A stretch of 64,000 nt of DNA, taken from positions 114,109 through 178,108 of the forward strand of contig JARLGU010000006.1 in NCBI GenBank assembly GCA_031292625.1. Reading direction: 5' to 3'. The position numbers were made by a program, and so were the translations under genes. The notes below the pieces were generated by a model, which ran no database searches, had not been told where the DNA came from, and saw nothing but the letters and a program-made list of their open reading frames with translations. The stretch comes from Capsulimonadaceae bacterium. Lineage in GTDB: Bacteria > Armatimonadota > Armatimonadia > Armatimonadales > Capsulimonadaceae. This document shows, piece after piece, positions 1 to 8,268 of this stretch; the stretch's first letter is position 1; every line of letters starts with the position of its first letter.

Positions 1-64
1 CGAAAGTCCTCGCCCCCTATGAGCAGGGCAGGCGATGGAGCGTCGTCCATCGGAAGGATAAGAA

Positions 65-943
65 ATGGCCATATTCGTGCCGGTGGGAGACAGGCCGGCG
101 AATGAGTTGCCGGTGGATCAAAAAGTAGCCTCCCTGCGCAAGATTCTGCGCGAGATGGGCTCGGTCGTCGTCGGCTACTCAGGCGGCGCGGACAGCGCGC
201 TGTTGCTGAAGATTGCTCACGATGAGCTGGGCGACAAAGCGGTCGGCGCGATTGCCGTCTCGGAGTCCTATCCGCGACGCGAACGAGATTCCGCGCTGGC
301 GCTCGCCAAGGACCTGGGCATCCCGGTCGAAGTAGTCGAAACGCGGGAGATCGAGCGCGAAGAATACGCCGCAAACCCCGCGAACCGCTGCTATTACTGC
401 AAGCTCGAACTCTTTTCACACCTGTCACGGATCGCCCGCGACCGCGGCATCCGCTGGCTCGCCTACGGCGCAAACCACGATGACCTTGGCGACTACCGGC
501 CGGGGCAGGAAGCCGGCCGCGAAGTGGGCGCACGCGCGCCGCTTATTGAGGCGGGCCTCACGAAGGCCGAGATCCGGCACGTCTCGCACGAGATCGGTCT
601 GCCGACCTGGGACAAGCCCGCGATGGCCTGCCTCTCGTCGCGTTTCCCGTATGGCGCGCGCATTACGAAAGAGCTCCTCGCGCGCGTCGAAGCGGCGGAG
701 GATTTCCTGCGCGCCGACCTTGGTTTCCGCGAAGTGCGCGTACGCCATCATGACACGGTGGCGCGCATCGAAGTGGGCGCGGACGAGGTGGACCGGATGC
801 TCAGCCGTGACCTTCGCATGCAGATCACGACCCGGCTCAAGGAGCTTGGCTACCTGCACGTCGCGGTCGATCTGGAAGGCTTTCGCAGCGGCAGCATGAA
901 TGCCGTCCTCACACTCGCACCGGAGCGCACTAATGGACACTGA
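65..943 (+). CDS. larE: LarE, ATP-dependent sacrificial sulfur transferase
   Basis: 292 aa. LarE activates the carboxylates of pyridinium biscarboxylate mononucleotide with ATP and donates sulfur from its own cysteine, giving the bis-thiocarboxylate that later binds nickel. The N-terminal PP-loop motif GYSGGADSALLL (about residues 37-48) marks an adenine-alpha-hydrolase/ATP-pyrophosphatase fold. The NRCYYCK motif near residues 107-113 and a later CLSSRFPYG motif (about 190) are family signatures. The start is preceded by GGAAGGATAAGAA, a good ribosome-binding site. The last 11 bases overlap larB, so the two are translationally coupled. Cytoplasmic. Family assignment is firm; the precise sulfur-donor mode (sacrificial Cys or cluster-assisted) was not determined. 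Confidence 0.95.
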   Translation: MAIFVPVGDRPANELPVDQKVASLRKILREMGSVVVGYSGGADSALLLKIAHDELGDKAVGAIAVSESYPRRERDSALALAKDLGIPVEVVETREIEREEYAANPANRCYYCKLELFSHLSRIARDRGIRWLAYGANHDDLGDYRPGQEAGREVGARAPLIEAGLTKAEIRHVSHEIGLPTWDKPAMACLSSRFPYGARITKELLARVEAAEDFLRADLGFREVRVRHHDTVARIEVGADEVDRMLSRDLRMQITTRLKELGYLHVAVDLEGFRSGSMNAVLTLAPERTNGH

Positions 944-1706
944 TCGACTTGCGACTCTGCTGGCCGAGGTGCGCGACGGTTCCGTCGCAATCGACGATGC
1001 CCTTGACCAGCTAAAGCGCCTGCCCTTCGAGACCGTCGAGGGCCACGCTCGGCTCGATACACACCGCGCCCTTCGGACCGGAGCGGCGGAAGTCGTCTTC
1101 TGCCCGGGCAAGAGCCCGGATCAGGTCGCATCCATCATGAAGCGCCTCGTCGAACTCTCCGGCCGCGCCATGGCAAGCCGGGCAACTCGCGAGCAATACG
1201 ACGCCGTCAAGGCCGTGGCGCCAGATGCCGTCTACAACGATCTCGCGCAAATGATCCTGATCGGCGCCCCGATCCCCGCGCCCCACCCCGATCGCTATGT
1301 CGGCGTGCTCACGGCCGGCACGGCGGATATCCGCGTTGGTGAAGAAGCCGCCCTTGTGCTCGAATGGCAGGGGACGCGTGCGGAACGCCTCTACGATGTG
1401 GGCGTCGCCGGCCTCCATCGGTTGCTCTCGCAGCTAGACGTTGTCCAGAAGGCGGACGTACTGATCGTCGTCGCGGGAATGGAAGGCGCGCTCGCCAGCG
1501 TCGCCGCCGGACTCGTATCGTGTCCCGTTGTCGCAGTGCCCACCAGCATTGGCTACGGCGCATCGCTCGGAGGCTTCGCGCCGCTGCTGACGATGCTCAA
1601 CTCGTGCGCCGGAGGGATCGCAGTGGTCAACATCGACAACGGATTCGGCGCAGCCCAGTTCGCGCACCGTATCGTCTCCGGGCAAGCGGCCCGGAGCAAA
1701 GATTAG
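933..1706 (+). CDS. larB: LarB, pyridinium-3,5-biscarboxylate mononucleotide synthase
   Basis: 257 aa from the ATG at 933; an in-frame ATG at 900 lies well inside larE and would add an atypical leader. LarB carboxylates and hydrolyses nicotinic acid adenine dinucleotide, the first step of nickel-pincer nucleotide synthesis. The C-terminal half is related to PurE/AIR carboxylase: TAGTADIRVGEEAA (about residues 129-142), VAGMEGALASVAAGL (about 182-196) and PTSIGYGASLGGFAPLLTMLNSC match the family. Operon neighbours larE (overlapping) and larC support the assignment. Confidence 0.93.
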   Translation: MDTDRLATLLAEVRDGSVAIDDALDQLKRLPFETVEGHARLDTHRALRTGAAEVVFCPGKSPDQVASIMKRLVELSGRAMASRATREQYDAVKAVAPDAVYNDLAQMILIGAPIPAPHPDRYVGVLTAGTADIRVGEEAALVLEWQGTRAERLYDVGVAGLHRLLSQLDVVQKADVLIVVAGMEGALASVAAGLVSCPVVAVPTSIGYGASLGGFAPLLTMLNSCAGGIAVVNIDNGFGAAQFAHRIVSGQAARSKD

Positions 1707-1759
1707 CAGCCCCAATCCAAGGCGGGCGAGGGAACCAGATGTTTCGCCGCGAACCGGCA

Positions 1760-1800
1760 TAAGAAAAGCGGCCACCCGGCCATAAAGGGATCTTAAATCC
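1760..1800 (+). repeat. Short dyad element upstream of larC (copy A)
   Basis: In the 105-base larB-larC gap, TAAG and CTTA flank an inner GGCC/GGCC pair. A similar arrangement (about 34 of 43 positions by eye) precedes the pentapeptide gene at 51095-51136. It could be a small RNA hairpin in the larBC leader or a dispersed extragenic repeat; the function is unknown. Confidence 0.45.
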
Positions 1801-1811
1801 CGGAGCCCGTA

Positions 1812-3011
1812 ATGAAGATAGCCTATTTCGATTGTTTCTCGGGGATCAGCGGCGATATGTCGCTGGCGGCGCTGTTAGCCTGCGGCGCGGATGAAGGCTT
1901 GCTGCGCGCACGCCTCGATCAGCTTAAGCTGCCCGGCTATGAGCTCGTCGTTCGACGGGTCAAATGCGAGGGGATCGCGGCCGTCGGTGTGGACGTCAAG
2001 CTCACAGAAACCGATCACGGGCACGGTCGTCACCTCTCGGACATTCGCAAAATGATCGAAGGAGCCAAACTGCCGGAGCGGGCCACAAGTCGTGCAATCG
2101 CCGTATTCGAGAAGCTCGCCGACGCCGAAGCGGGCATACACGGAGCGACGCGCGAAGAGATCCACTTCCACGAAGTGGGTGCAGTCGATTCCATCGTCGA
2201 CATTGTAGGCGCGTGCATTCTTTTGGACATTTTGGACATCGACGTCGTGGCGTGTTCGACTCTGCCATGGAGCACGGGCGCAATCAAGTGCCAGCATGGC
2301 GTCATGCCGGTCCCCGCTCCCGCGACCATCAAGCTGCTGGAAGGCTTCCCAATGCGGCAGACGAATATCGTCGGCGAGCTGATCACGCCAACTGGCGCAG
2401 CGCTCCTCGCGGCGCTCGCTAGCCCTGCCGTCGCCGGCCGGCCGCCAGCGATGCGCATTGCGGGAAGCGGTTTCGGCGCGGGCAAAAAGCAGTTTGCCCC
2501 CGATACGCCCAACATTCTTCGCGTCATCCTGGGCGAAACCGAAACGGCCGCAGACCGCACACCGAGCTCCGTCGCGGTGATTGAGACGAATCTCGACGAT
2601 GTCTCGCCCGAATCCTACGACCTGCTGATGCAGCGGGCGTTTAACGCGGGCGCGCTGGATGTGTTTTTCGTCCCAGCGCAAATGAAGAAGAACCGTCCCG
2701 GCACCCTCGTCACCGTTCTGTGTCCGCCGGAGCGCGTCGACGCCATCGCGCGGCTGCTCTTCACGGAAGCAGGGACATTCGGCGTGCGCGTTCGCACGCA
2801 GGACCGCATCACGCTCACGCGGCGGTTCGAGAAGGTGGAGACGCCATTCGGCCCGATCACCCTCAAGATCGGCGCACTTGGCGGCGAGGACCTGGCGACC
2901 GCGCCCGAATACGAAGACTGCCGCGCCGCGGCGGTCACGCACGATGTCCCCCTGGCGCGCGTATACGACGCCGCGAGAGCCGCTTCCGCAACCCTCGCGG
3001 GTAGTGGTTAG
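1812..3011 (+). CDS. larC: LarC, nickel insertion enzyme for the pincer cofactor
   Basis: 399 aa. LarC inserts nickel into the bis-thiocarboxylated pyridinium nucleotide in a CTP-dependent step to give the mature cofactor of LarA-type racemases and epimerases. The N-terminus YFDCFSGISGDMSLAAL, IHFHEVGAVDSIVDIVG near residue 120 and ETNLDDVSPE near 258 are family motifs. In Lactobacillus plantarum LarC is made by programmed frameshifting from larC1/larC2; here it is one uninterrupted frame. GGAG six bases before ATG is the ribosome-binding site. It is followed by a bidirectional terminator shared with the convergent T2SS operon. No larA is present in the window. Confidence 0.95.
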   Translation: MKIAYFDCFSGISGDMSLAALLACGADEGLLRARLDQLKLPGYELVVRRVKCEGIAAVGVDVKLTETDHGHGRHLSDIRKMIEGAKLPERATSRAIAVFEKLADAEAGIHGATREEIHFHEVGAVDSIVDIVGACILLDILDIDVVACSTLPWSTGAIKCQHGVMPVPAPATIKLLEGFPMRQTNIVGELITPTGAALLAALASPAVAGRPPAMRIAGSGFGAGKKQFAPDTPNILRVILGETETAADRTPSSVAVIETNLDDVSPESYDLLMQRAFNAGALDVFFVPAQMKKNRPGTLVTVLCPPERVDAIARLLFTEAGTFGVRVRTQDRITLTRRFEKVETPFGPITLKIGALGGEDLATAPEYEDCRAAAVTHDVPLARVYDAARAASATLAGSG

Positions 3012-3040
3012 GAAGAGTGCGGCGATAACCCAGCGATACA

Positions 3041-3080
3041 AAAACAGCCCCCTCCGTTGCCGGAGAGGGCCTTGTTTTTT
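3041..3080. terminator. Bidirectional terminator between larC and gspD
   Basis: CTCCG-TTGC-CGGAG stem extended by CCC/GGG across one mismatch, flanked by a T-run on the plus side (TTGTTTTTTG) and by AAAAA on the left (a T-run on the minus strand). It serves both converging transcription units. Confidence 0.8.
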
Positions 3081-3082
3081 GT

Positions 3083-5701
3083 CTACTTGCCAGCAGTCGT
3101 TGGCGTCGCAGGCGATGGCGGCGCTGCGGACGTTGGTGCAGCCGGTGGCGGCGCGGCCGCAGCGGAAGCCGGCGGTGCTGGCGTTGGCGATGTTGGCGTC
3201 GCAGGCGTCGGCGTAGGCGCTGCGGGCGTTGGCGTCGCAGGCGGCGCTGGAGAAGGCGCAACGGGTCCGGGCGTTGCGGGAACCGCAGGCGCTGGCGTCG
3301 CGACGGGCGCGAGCTGCGCTTGGACGTCAGGCGACGGAGGCGACACTGCAGAGAGCGGCGACGCGGGTTTCGGCGGCTCGGGCGCATAGGGCGATCTGGT
3401 CGCGTTCAGCCCTGACGGCGGCGCGAGCTTGAGAAGATCCTGCGCGGGCTTACTGAGCTCTAGCGACGCGGCCTCGCGCAGCTTGCGAGCATCCTCCGGA
3501 TCGTTCACGACGTGCGGCGTGAGGAAGACGAGAAGTTCCGTCTTGTTCTTGTCCACGTTGTTCGACCGGAAGAGGGTTCCAATCAGCGGTATATCGCCTA
3601 GCACCGGCACTTTATACTTCGTCTGATTGATCGAGGTGCTGATTATGCCGCCGAGGACAATCGTCTCGCCATCCTTGACGCTGGCCGTCGTGTTCGCCTC
3701 GCGCTGGTTGACGATCGGAGCGTTCAGCGTTGTATTGTAGCTCTCGATCTCGTTGGCGGACTGGCTGATATCCATGGTCACGTAGCCGTTAGACGTAATG
3801 CGCGGCGTAACCGTCAGCACAATGCCAACGTCCAGATAGCTGTAACTGTACGACGTGTTGCCGCTGGTATCGATCGTCGTCCCGGTTTGATACGGAACGC
3901 TCTGGCTCACGTTGATCTGCCCGGAGGCGTTGTTCGTCGTGAAAATACGAGGCGTGCTGAGGACATTGTAGTTGGTGTCTGTTTGTATCGCCTCAAGCGC
4001 CGCGTTATATTGACCCATTGTGAGCGTATAGGACAAGCCGCCGGTCTGCGTGCCAAGGGCGCTCACCGTACTCGTAGTGCCTGTGCCGGAGAAGAACTTC
4101 TGGCCCGCGATCCGCGGAGTCGAGCCGCCGAACGCGACGCCGAAGGTATTCGCCTTGTCCAGGGTCGTCTCGACGATCAGCGTCTCGATCATGACTTGTT
4201 GCGGCTTGACGTCGAGCTGCTGGAGCAGCCTGGTAAGGATCGGTTTATCGTCTGGCGACGAGTTAACGATGATGCTGTTCGTATCGACGTTCGGGACAAG
4301 GATGACCTCGTTCTGAAGCGATTTGACGTTAATGATGTGCCCTTGCTCATCCATGGCCGTCGTCGCGATGCTGAGCGTCGACGTACCACCCTGAGACGAG
4401 TTTGATGAGCTGCGCGTCGTCGTGCTCGTAAGGCTCGACGGAGAGCTGCTCGATCCGCTTGATGTCGTCTGCTGGATCGAGTTGCCCGACAATGATCCGC
4501 CGGTCGCGGTACTGTTCGTCCTATTGCCAAGAGCCTGGTTCAACAAGTTGGCGACAACGTCGGCGCGGGCGTTTTGCATCAAATAGACCCATGTTGTGCT
4601 CTGGTAAGGCGCTGGCTGGTCGAGTTGCAGAATGACCTTCGAAACGCTCGCCAGTATCTCCTCGGTCGCCGTTACGACAATCGAGTTCGAGCGTACGTCC
4701 GCGGCGACGCTTCCGCCAGTCGTGCTCGTCTGCGTGCGGTTGCCGCCGCCGAAAGGAAATCCGCCTTGAACCTGCGTCGTCCGAGTCGAACCCGTTCCCG
4801 CTCTGCCAAGAGGCTGCGTATTCGTCAGCATGTTTTGGACGACGGTTTGCACGTCCGCCGCTCTGGCAAACTGAAGCTTGAAGACGCGAGACTGCTGGGC
4901 CTGATCGGTCAACTTGTCGACGTCGTCGATCAAGTCGGCGATGCTGTCCTGCTCCTTGATCGGCGCGTACACGATTAACGAGTTGCTGTAATCGTCCGAT
5001 GAGGCCTTAACGAGCGGCAAGGCATTCCTGCTGTTCGCGTTGTTTCCAGTGTTATTGCCAAGGAACTGGCGAGCGAGACCCGCCAAGCCAGCCAAGCCTC
5101 CAGGGCCTCCGCCTGGGCCGCCAGCGCCGCCCTGGAGGTTCAGCCCAGCGAACTGGTCTTGAGTCTGGTTTGCGTAGAGGTCGTTGATCGTCTTGGCGAG
5201 TGACGAGGCGCTCGCGTATTTGAGACGGTAGACCTTCATCTGGGCATTACTGGTTCGCGAGCCATAGCTGCCGGATGTCCCAAACTGCCGGGCCAAGCTG
5301 CTCAAATCCTGAGCGCCCTGGCTCGCCTTGATTACCAGGAAGTTGCCGGTGCGCACGATCTGATAGCTCTTTAGACCGAGCACCGTGCTGAACATCGAAA
5401 ACGCATCGTCAAGCGACTGCGGCTTCGGGCTCTGGAGCGTAATGGCCGACGTAAGCGACGGGTCCTTTACAATCGGAACGCCACTGGCGCTGCTGAACAC
5501 GTGAATAATCGCCTCCGCGCTCGCATTGCGGAAATCGAGCTTAACCCTCACTTTGGGGTTTAGGTGGAAGGTCTGCCAGGGCGACGCCGTAGCAGCCGTC
5601 GAAGCCGTCGTCGATGTTCCGAAGAAATCGAACTGGGCATGGGCTGTGGAGGCGAATAGAATCACCCCTGCGATCGTAGCGATAAATCTCAATGACTTCA
5701 T
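3083..5701 (-). CDS. gspD: GspD-type secretin (T2SS outer-membrane channel)
   Basis: 872 aa. It forms the multimeric outer-membrane pore of the type II secretion system. A signal peptide (MKSLRFIATIAGVILFASTAHAQ) is followed by N0-N3 repeats (KLDFRNASAEAIIHVF, VYRLKYASASSLAKTI, VFKLQFARAADVQTVV), Ser/Gly/Thr-rich linkers, and the secretin core near residues 500-730 including VPVLGDIPLIGTLF and TELLVFLTPHVV. About 115 C-terminal residues after the core are almost entirely Pro/Ala/Thr, which is unusual. Its ATG overlaps the stop of the upstream GspC/PilP-like gene (ATGA). It is the last gene of the operon. Confidence 0.95.
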   Translation of the reverse strand: MKSLRFIATIAGVILFASTAHAQFDFFGTSTTASTAATASPWQTFHLNPKVRVKLDFRNASAEAIIHVFSSASGVPIVKDPSLTSAITLQSPKPQSLDDAFSMFSTVLGLKSYQIVRTGNFLVIKASQGAQDLSSLARQFGTSGSYGSRTSNAQMKVYRLKYASASSLAKTINDLYANQTQDQFAGLNLQGGAGGPGGGPGGLAGLAGLARQFLGNNTGNNANSRNALPLVKASSDDYSNSLIVYAPIKEQDSIADLIDDVDKLTDQAQQSRVFKLQFARAADVQTVVQNMLTNTQPLGRAGTGSTRTTQVQGGFPFGGGNRTQTSTTGGSVAADVRSNSIVVTATEEILASVSKVILQLDQPAPYQSTTWVYLMQNARADVVANLLNQALGNRTNSTATGGSLSGNSIQQTTSSGSSSSPSSLTSTTTRSSSNSSQGGTSTLSIATTAMDEQGHIINVKSLQNEVILVPNVDTNSIIVNSSPDDKPILTRLLQQLDVKPQQVMIETLIVETTLDKANTFGVAFGGSTPRIAGQKFFSGTGTTSTVSALGTQTGGLSYTLTMGQYNAALEAIQTDTNYNVLSTPRIFTTNNASGQINVSQSVPYQTGTTIDTSGNTSYSYSYLDVGIVLTVTPRITSNGYVTMDISQSANEIESYNTTLNAPIVNQREANTTASVKDGETIVLGGIISTSINQTKYKVPVLGDIPLIGTLFRSNNVDKNKTELLVFLTPHVVNDPEDARKLREAASLELSKPAQDLLKLAPPSGLNATRSPYAPEPPKPASPLSAVSPPSPDVQAQLAPVATPAPAVPATPGPVAPSPAPPATPTPAAPTPTPATPTSPTPAPPASAAAAPPPAAPTSAAPPSPATPTTAGK

Positions 5702-6339
5702 TGATCGTTCTGACCTTCCGTAAAGTCTCGTCCGCGCATCCTGCGTCGCAGGATCGCGTACGGACGTTGGTTGCCGCCGGTGGGCAGAGGCGGCAGCGGT
5801 TCGACTCCCGCCGCCGACGGCGTCGTCGAATTCACTCCCGCCCCGTTCGCGGATGCCTGCTTATCGGGTTGCGGCTCTGCAAATCCAAGTGTCGTTTGTT
5901 GACCGAGCGCGTTTTCAAACAGAATGCCATTGTCGGTCATCGAAAGAACCTTCAGCCCGTTCCAGCTTTGGCCCTTCTTCAGAAACACGCTCTCCTTCGT
6001 TGAGCTATTCTCGACCACGGCCGTCTGGTCGCCGTCGACTTCGTTCACTCCCGTCAGAGCCCACCCAGACTTGCCGCCCGCGATGGACGACGCCGCCTGA
6101 TCGCCCTCATTAGACTGGCGGACGCCCGGAACGAATGGATCGCGCGCGCCGCCCGCATACCGAGGGAAATGGGCCTTCAAATCCTCATCCGTGAACCCGT
6201 CCTGCCTGACCGCCGCGAGTTTCGTTGAATGAACCGTACGCTTCGTAGCCGTCGGCGTCGACGGATTTAAGTAAATGTAAGCCAGACCTACGGCCAGGGC
6301 AAGTCCCGAATAGATGATCGGGCGTGAGACTTTAGGCAT
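5698..6339 (-). CDS. PilP/GspC-like inner-membrane T2SS protein
   Basis: 213 aa from ATG 6339, which has AAAGGAG eight bases upstream; the open frame extends 47 codons further back inside the neighbouring gene. One N-terminal membrane helix (about residues 6-22) is followed by a periplasmic stretch DPFVPG and a small beta domain (WALTGVNEVDGDQTAVV; FLKKGQSWNGLKVLSM) resembling the PilP/GspC homology region. This domain normally links the inner-membrane platform to the secretin N0 domain. Overlaps with gspD (ATGA) and with the PilO-like gene (8 bp) support membership in the T2SS complex. Confidence 0.75.
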   Translation of the reverse strand: MPKVSRPIIYSGLALAVGLAYIYLNPSTPTATKRTVHSTKLAAVRQDGFTDEDLKAHFPRYAGGARDPFVPGVRQSNEGDQAASSIAGGKSGWALTGVNEVDGDQTAVVENSSTKESVFLKKGQSWNGLKVLSMTDNGILFENALGQQTTLGFAEPQPDKQASANGAGVNSTTPSAAGVEPLPPLPTGGNQRPYAILRRRMRGRDFTEGQNDQ

Positions 6340-6964
6340 GGTGAGCTCCTTTCGGCGGAGCAGCCGGTTCACGAAGCCTGTTGCCTTCAGCCGCCTTACC
6401 GGTCGCAACGGCCTTCCGGGCGTCGGCATCGGCCAAAGCTTGGGTAACGAAATCGCCGGGGACGTACGCCGAGAGGCCAAGCGTCACCGTCACATTGTTC
6501 GTCGCCTCGCCCGACGCCGACACTTGCATCGAGCGTAGGGCGATCTTGCTGCCTTTTCCATCGAGCACCCTAGCAACCTCGCGAATCTTCGGGTACGCTC
6601 CCGACAGCTGCACGGTATACGGCATCTCGACGATATCGCCTACCACGACGGAGCGCTGCGGCCGGAATGCGCTCAACTTGAGCGAGCGGCTAACCGTCGC
6701 CTTCGTGAGCACGCCGAGCACATCGGCGGAGACAGTGTCGACGTCGCCCGTCCACAGTCTTGGCCGCGCTGCCTCCAACGCATCGCTGGAACGATTCTTG
6801 GCGTCGACAATTTGCCACTGCATTTGCCGCCTCTTTGCGGCATGCGAGTTTGACGCCGGATTCGGCGCTAGCCAAAAGAAGGCAAGCGTCCCAATCATCA
6901 AAAGGATCGACGCCAGATTGATCGCGCTCGGCACAATCTCATCTTGTTTTTTGAAGTTGATCAT
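6332..6964 (-). CDS. PilO/GspM-like inner-membrane T2SS protein
   Basis: 210 aa. A short cytoplasmic start, one membrane helix (about residues 14-32, INLASILLMIGTLAFFWLA) and a periplasmic ferredoxin-like domain (PYTVQLSGAYPKIREVARVL) typical of PilO/GspM. It should pair with the GspL/PilMN-like protein encoded just upstream to hold the secretion ATPase at the membrane. Start and end overlap its neighbours (ATGA with the upstream gene, 8 bp downstream). The C-terminus is charged and Ala/Pro-rich and poorly conserved. Assignment is by topology and gene order more than by motif. Confidence 0.72.
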   Translation of the reverse strand: MINFKKQDEIVPSAINLASILLMIGTLAFFWLAPNPASNSHAAKRRQMQWQIVDAKNRSSDALEAARPRLWTGDVDTVSADVLGVLTKATVSRSLKLSAFRPQRSVVVGDIVEMPYTVQLSGAYPKIREVARVLDGKGSKIALRSMQVSASGEATNNVTVTLGLSAYVPGDFVTQALADADARKAVATGKAAEGNRLREPAAPPKGAHHA

Positions 6965-8268
6965 TGCGTCCCTCCCGTCGCCGTGGAACTGGTGGACGAA
7001 CTCAACTTCTTGCCCACTGTCTTGCGGTCTTGCGTCGGAAGCGGCAAGTTGCCAACGGCCGTCGCGCTAACGCTAAACTGCACAACCGGGATCTTCCCGA
7101 TGAGGGCGCTATTTGCGAAAACCAGCTTGACATCCCTGAAGCGCGAACTTGCGCCAAGATTGTCCACGAACTTCGCGACATCGTCCGCATTCTTCGTCGC
7201 ACCGCGAATATCGAGCGGCTTGCCGCGTTCCAGCGTCAGCCCGGTAAGCCAAGCGCCAGGCGGCAGAGCATCAGTTACCAAGGCCGCAATATCGCTCAGC
7301 GGCTGCGCGGGTTTGTATGCGCGGTCGAGCGCCGCGTCAACCGCGATGAGCTTGGCGGCATTCGTAGACTCCGTGTTGACGATAGATTGCGTCACCGTCA
7401 TCTGCCTCGTAATCGCCCCCTGCGCCCTCCCCGCCTTAGTCGCCTGGTCCTGGCGTCCCGACCAAACGACCGCAAAGAGCAACAGCGCGGTCGTCAGTAG
7501 GAGGCCGGCCATCCGGTTGCGCGCATCGGCCCGCTTCTTGGCGGCATGCAATCGGTCTTCCGCCAGCTCGAAATAGAACGGCGGCGCCGTATGCAACTGG
7601 CTGAGGGTTGTATCGAGCCCTGGTTTTGCTCCGGGCAGTTCGACGCTCCCGACGGCGATTGCGGCGATCTCGGGCGCCCTCGCGGAAGCAGCGGTTCGCT
7701 GGACCTCTCCGGCGGCGTTGGCGGATGCCGACGTAACGCGACTGGAGCGAACGATGCCATTCTGAACGACATCAAGCGCCAGACCGGCCGCCTCTCGCTC
7801 GACGACAATCGCATCCGTCAATCCGGCCCGGCTGACGACCGCGGGGGCAGCTAGCGAGATCGGAACGATTCTCGTCGCCCTCAGACCCGCCTGTTTCAGA
7901 GCCGCGCGCAAGTTGCGCAAGTCGTCGGCGCGCATTGCGGCGACCACCGTAAGACAGCCTTCGCTCGTCTGGTCCGCGGTCTGGACAAAGTCGAACGAAA
8001 GCTGATCCGCCGGCAGCGGGAAATACTGGTCGAGTTGCACGCTCAAAATTCGCTGCAGGTCTTCCTGAGCGGCCTTGGGCAACCGCGCGGATCGCAAGAA
8101 GACTTGCGAACGGCCGATGCCGACAATGGCGCTCCGGTGACCTTCAAGGATCTCGCCGAGATCCGCCAACGACGCTCCTTGCGCAACTTTGCCTGACCCA
8201 GTATTCAGAACGCTCACCCAACCGGGCGTCCATTCAATATGAAGCGGAGTTTCAATCGGTTTGCTCAC
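6961..8268 (-). CDS. GspL-type protein, PilM-like domain fused to PilN-like domain
   Basis: 435 aa from GTG 8268, preceded by GGGGAG eight bases upstream and overlapping the gspK stop (GTGA); longer frames run inside gspK. The N-terminal ~240 residues look like the cytoplasmic PilM/GspL domain (HIEWTPGWVSVLN, LQRILSVQLDQYFPLP). A membrane helix near residues 290-310 (MAGLLLTTALLLFAVVW) follows, then a PilN-like periplasmic domain (LVTDALPPGAWLTGLTLERG). A PilM+PilN fusion is the GspL arrangement, so this is the inner-membrane partner of the GspE ATPase. Confidence 0.82.
   Translation of the reverse strand: MSKPIETPLHIEWTPGWVSVLNTGSGKVAQGASLADLGEILEGHRSAIVGIGRSQVFLRSARLPKAAQEDLQRILSVQLDQYFPLPADQLSFDFVQTADQTSEGCLTVVAAMRADDLRNLRAALKQAGLRATRIVPISLAAPAVVSRAGLTDAIVVEREAAGLALDVVQNGIVRSSRVTSASANAAGEVQRTAASARAPEIAAIAVGSVELPGAKPGLDTTLSQLHTAPPFYFELAEDRLHAAKKRADARNRMAGLLLTTALLLFAVVWSGRQDQATKAGRAQGAITRQMTVTQSIVNTESTNAAKLIAVDAALDRAYKPAQPLSDIAALVTDALPPGAWLTGLTLERGKPLDIRGATKNADDVAKFVDNLGASSRFRDVKLVFANSALIGKIPVVQFSVSATAVGNLPLPTQDRKTVGKKLSSSTSSTATGGTQ

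Noticed and set aside
1875..3041. 388-codon minus-strand frame over larC
   Set aside because: larC on the plus strand has conserved motifs throughout; the antisense frame has none.
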